NCBI GenBank assembly: GCA_964581605.1
Contig: CAZOPF010000175.1
Span: forward strand, 1 to 6,844
Source: CAADGU01 sp964581605
Lineage (GTDB): Bacteria; Chloroflexota; Anaerolineae; Promineifilales; Promineifilaceae
Direction: 5' to 3'
Length of the DNA stretch: 6,844 nucleotides
The position numbers were made by a program, and so were the translations under genes. A model generated the notes under the pieces. The model worked only from the letters and a program-made list of their open reading frames with translations, made no database searches and had not been told where the DNA came from. How positions within the stretch are numbered: the stretch's first letter is position 1; each line of letters begins with the position of its first letter. Shown in pieces: positions 5,946 through 6,844 of the stretch.

Positions 5946-6844
5946 ATGACCACACGCAAAAAACTCATTGAAGTTGCCCTGCCCCTGGAGGCCATTAACG
6001 TAGCCAGTGCCCGCGAGAAATCTATCCGGCATGGGCACCCCAGCACACTGCATTTGTGGTGGGCGCGCCGCCCTCTGGCCGCCTGTCGCGCCGTGATTTT
6101 TACGTCGCTGGTGGATGACCCGGATGACCCGAACGCGCCGCCTGCCTTTGTGCAGGCGTGCCGCGAACTGCCGAAGGGGAAGAATGCGACCGTCAATGAC
6201 ACGCCGCGCCAGCGGCTGTTTGACTTTATTGAGCGGCTGGTGACGTGGGAGGCGACGACGGACGAGAAAATTCTGACGACGGCGCGTGAGTTGATCATGC
6301 TGGCGACGGATGGCAACCCGCCGCCGCTGCTAGACCCCTTTGCCGGGGGTGGCAGCATTCCGCTGGAGGCGCAGCGGCTGGGGTTGGAAGCCCACGCCAG
6401 CGACCTGAACCCGGTGGCGGTGATGATTAACAAGGCGCTGATTGAAATTCCGCCGAAGTTTGCCAACCGGCCACCGGTGAACCCGCGTGACCGAGCCAAG
6501 ATGGGTGGCACGGGGGAGTGGAAAGGGGCAGGCGGACTGGCGGCCGATGTGCGTTATTACGGTGAATGGATGCGGGAAAGAGCCTGGGAGCGGATAGGCC
6601 ACCTGTACCCACCCGTCACCCAGGTTGGCAACCTGGGCTACGGTGAAACGGTGATTGCCTGGCTGTGGGCACGGACGGTGAAATGCCCCAACCCGGCCTG
6701 CGGCGCACAGATGCCGCTGGTGCGCTCTTTTGACCTGAGTAAAAAGAAGGGCAAAGTCGCCTGGGTAGAGCCGCACGTTGATCCCCAGAGCCGCAAAATC
6801 ACCTTTGAAGTCAAACAAGCCAGCAAAGGTGGCGGCCGTGACGG
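5946..6844 (+). CDS. DUF1156 (COG1743) adenine-specific DNA methyltransferase, N-terminal part
   Basis: The frame is open from ATG 5946 to the window edge, giving 299 complete codons; the gene continues beyond. Residues 5-58 (KKLIEVALPLEAIN, HPSTLHLWWARRPLAACRAVIF) are the DUF1156 signature. DPFAGGGSIPLEAQRLG (130-146) is the S-adenosylmethionine-binding motif, followed by SDLNPVAVMINKAL (152-165). CPNPAC (C247, C252) is the first half of the Zn-ribbon known for COG1743; its partner cysteines and the catalytic (D/N)PPY motif must lie beyond the edge. Full members are usually several hundred residues longer. The family is predicted to methylate adenine N6 in DNA. Its pairing with the SNF2/DUF3883 helicase upstream fits the self-marking arm of a restriction-like defence system. 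No other start codon lies upstream in frame without entering the repeats, and there is no Shine-Dalgarno, because hairpin repeats fill the 65-nt gap to the toxin. Confidence 0.9.
   Translation, partial: MTTRKKLIEVALPLEAINVASAREKSIRHGHPSTLHLWWARRPLAACRAVIFTSLVDDPDDPNAPPAFVQACRELPKGKNATVNDTPRQRLFDFIERLVTWEATTDEKILTTARELIMLATDGNPPPLLDPFAGGGSIPLEAQRLGLEAHASDLNPVAVMINKALIEIPPKFANRPPVNPRDRAKMGGTGEWKGAGGLAADVRYYGEWMRERAWERIGHLYPPVTQVGNLGYGETVIAWLWARTVKCPNPACGAQMPLVRSFDLSKKKGKVAWVEPHVDPQSRKITFEVKQASKGGGRD

Noticed and set aside
5840..6511. A 223-codon minus-strand open frame over the toxin end and the methylase
   Set aside because: The plus strand encodes the DUF1156 and DPFAGGG motifs here; the antisense product is low-complexity, Ser/Arg-rich and matches nothing recognisable.
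4320..6700. Patches of G-rich codon choice near the helicase end and in the methylase, as a sign of recent transfer
   Set aside because: The impression is visual only, and mixed codon choice occurs through the whole window. It would need a codon-usage calculation against the host genome.

Overview
The window is about 6.8 kb of GC-rich bacterial DNA. Every gene that can be supported lies on the plus strand. I infer a member of the Chloroflexota (Anaerolineae-like) from three things: a cobalamin-binding radical SAM protein, small hairpin repeats that read through coding sequence, and a strongly iterated palindromic octamer (ACGGCCGT). This placement rests on general resemblance, not on a search, and could be wrong.

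Layout. (1) 2-1552 encodes a B12-binding-domain radical SAM enzyme, an ordinary metabolic-type gene carrying a small AT-rich palindrome inside its coding sequence. (2) Only 8 nt later, 1561-5046 encodes a 1161-residue SNF2-type helicase ending in a DUF3883 domain, whose D...ExK residues look nuclease-like. Two hairpin repeats sit in frame within it. (3) 5047-5160 is an intergenic region with a good -10 box, an inverted repeat around it and a clear Shine-Dalgarno. (4) 5161-5454 and 5473-5880 encode a Phd-type antitoxin and a PIN-domain toxin. (5) 5881-5945 consists almost entirely of two tandem copies of the same hairpin repeat. (6) 5946 to the window end encodes the first ~300 residues of a DUF1156 (COG1743) adenine-specific DNA methyltransferase with a Zn-ribbon. 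That reading frame is open at the edge.

How the genes work together. A SNF2/DUF3883 helicase next to a DUF1156 methylase is the signature of a restriction-like phage-defence island. Earlier comparative work on defence islands linked the DUF1156 methylase with DUF499 ATPases, DUF3780 proteins and such helicases. The methylase would mark self DNA, while the helicase, possibly with its nuclease-like tail, would act on unmarked DNA. Class 1 DISARM also pairs a SNF2 helicase with an adenine methylase and is the main alternative. The genes that would separate the two lie beyond the right edge. The toxin-antitoxin pair sits between helicase and methylase, apparently with its own promoter. It may stabilise the island or act as a back-up abortive-infection arm, but this is inference. 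The radical SAM gene is probably the chromosomal neighbour at the island's left border.

The most unusual direct observation is a family of short elements with fixed geometry: GGAGC, a 7-nt arm, a 3-nt loop, a 7-nt complementary arm. Four copies are present. Two lie in frame inside the helicase, in different reading phases and one with entirely different arm sequences that still pair. Two stand in tandem directly in front of the methylase start codon.
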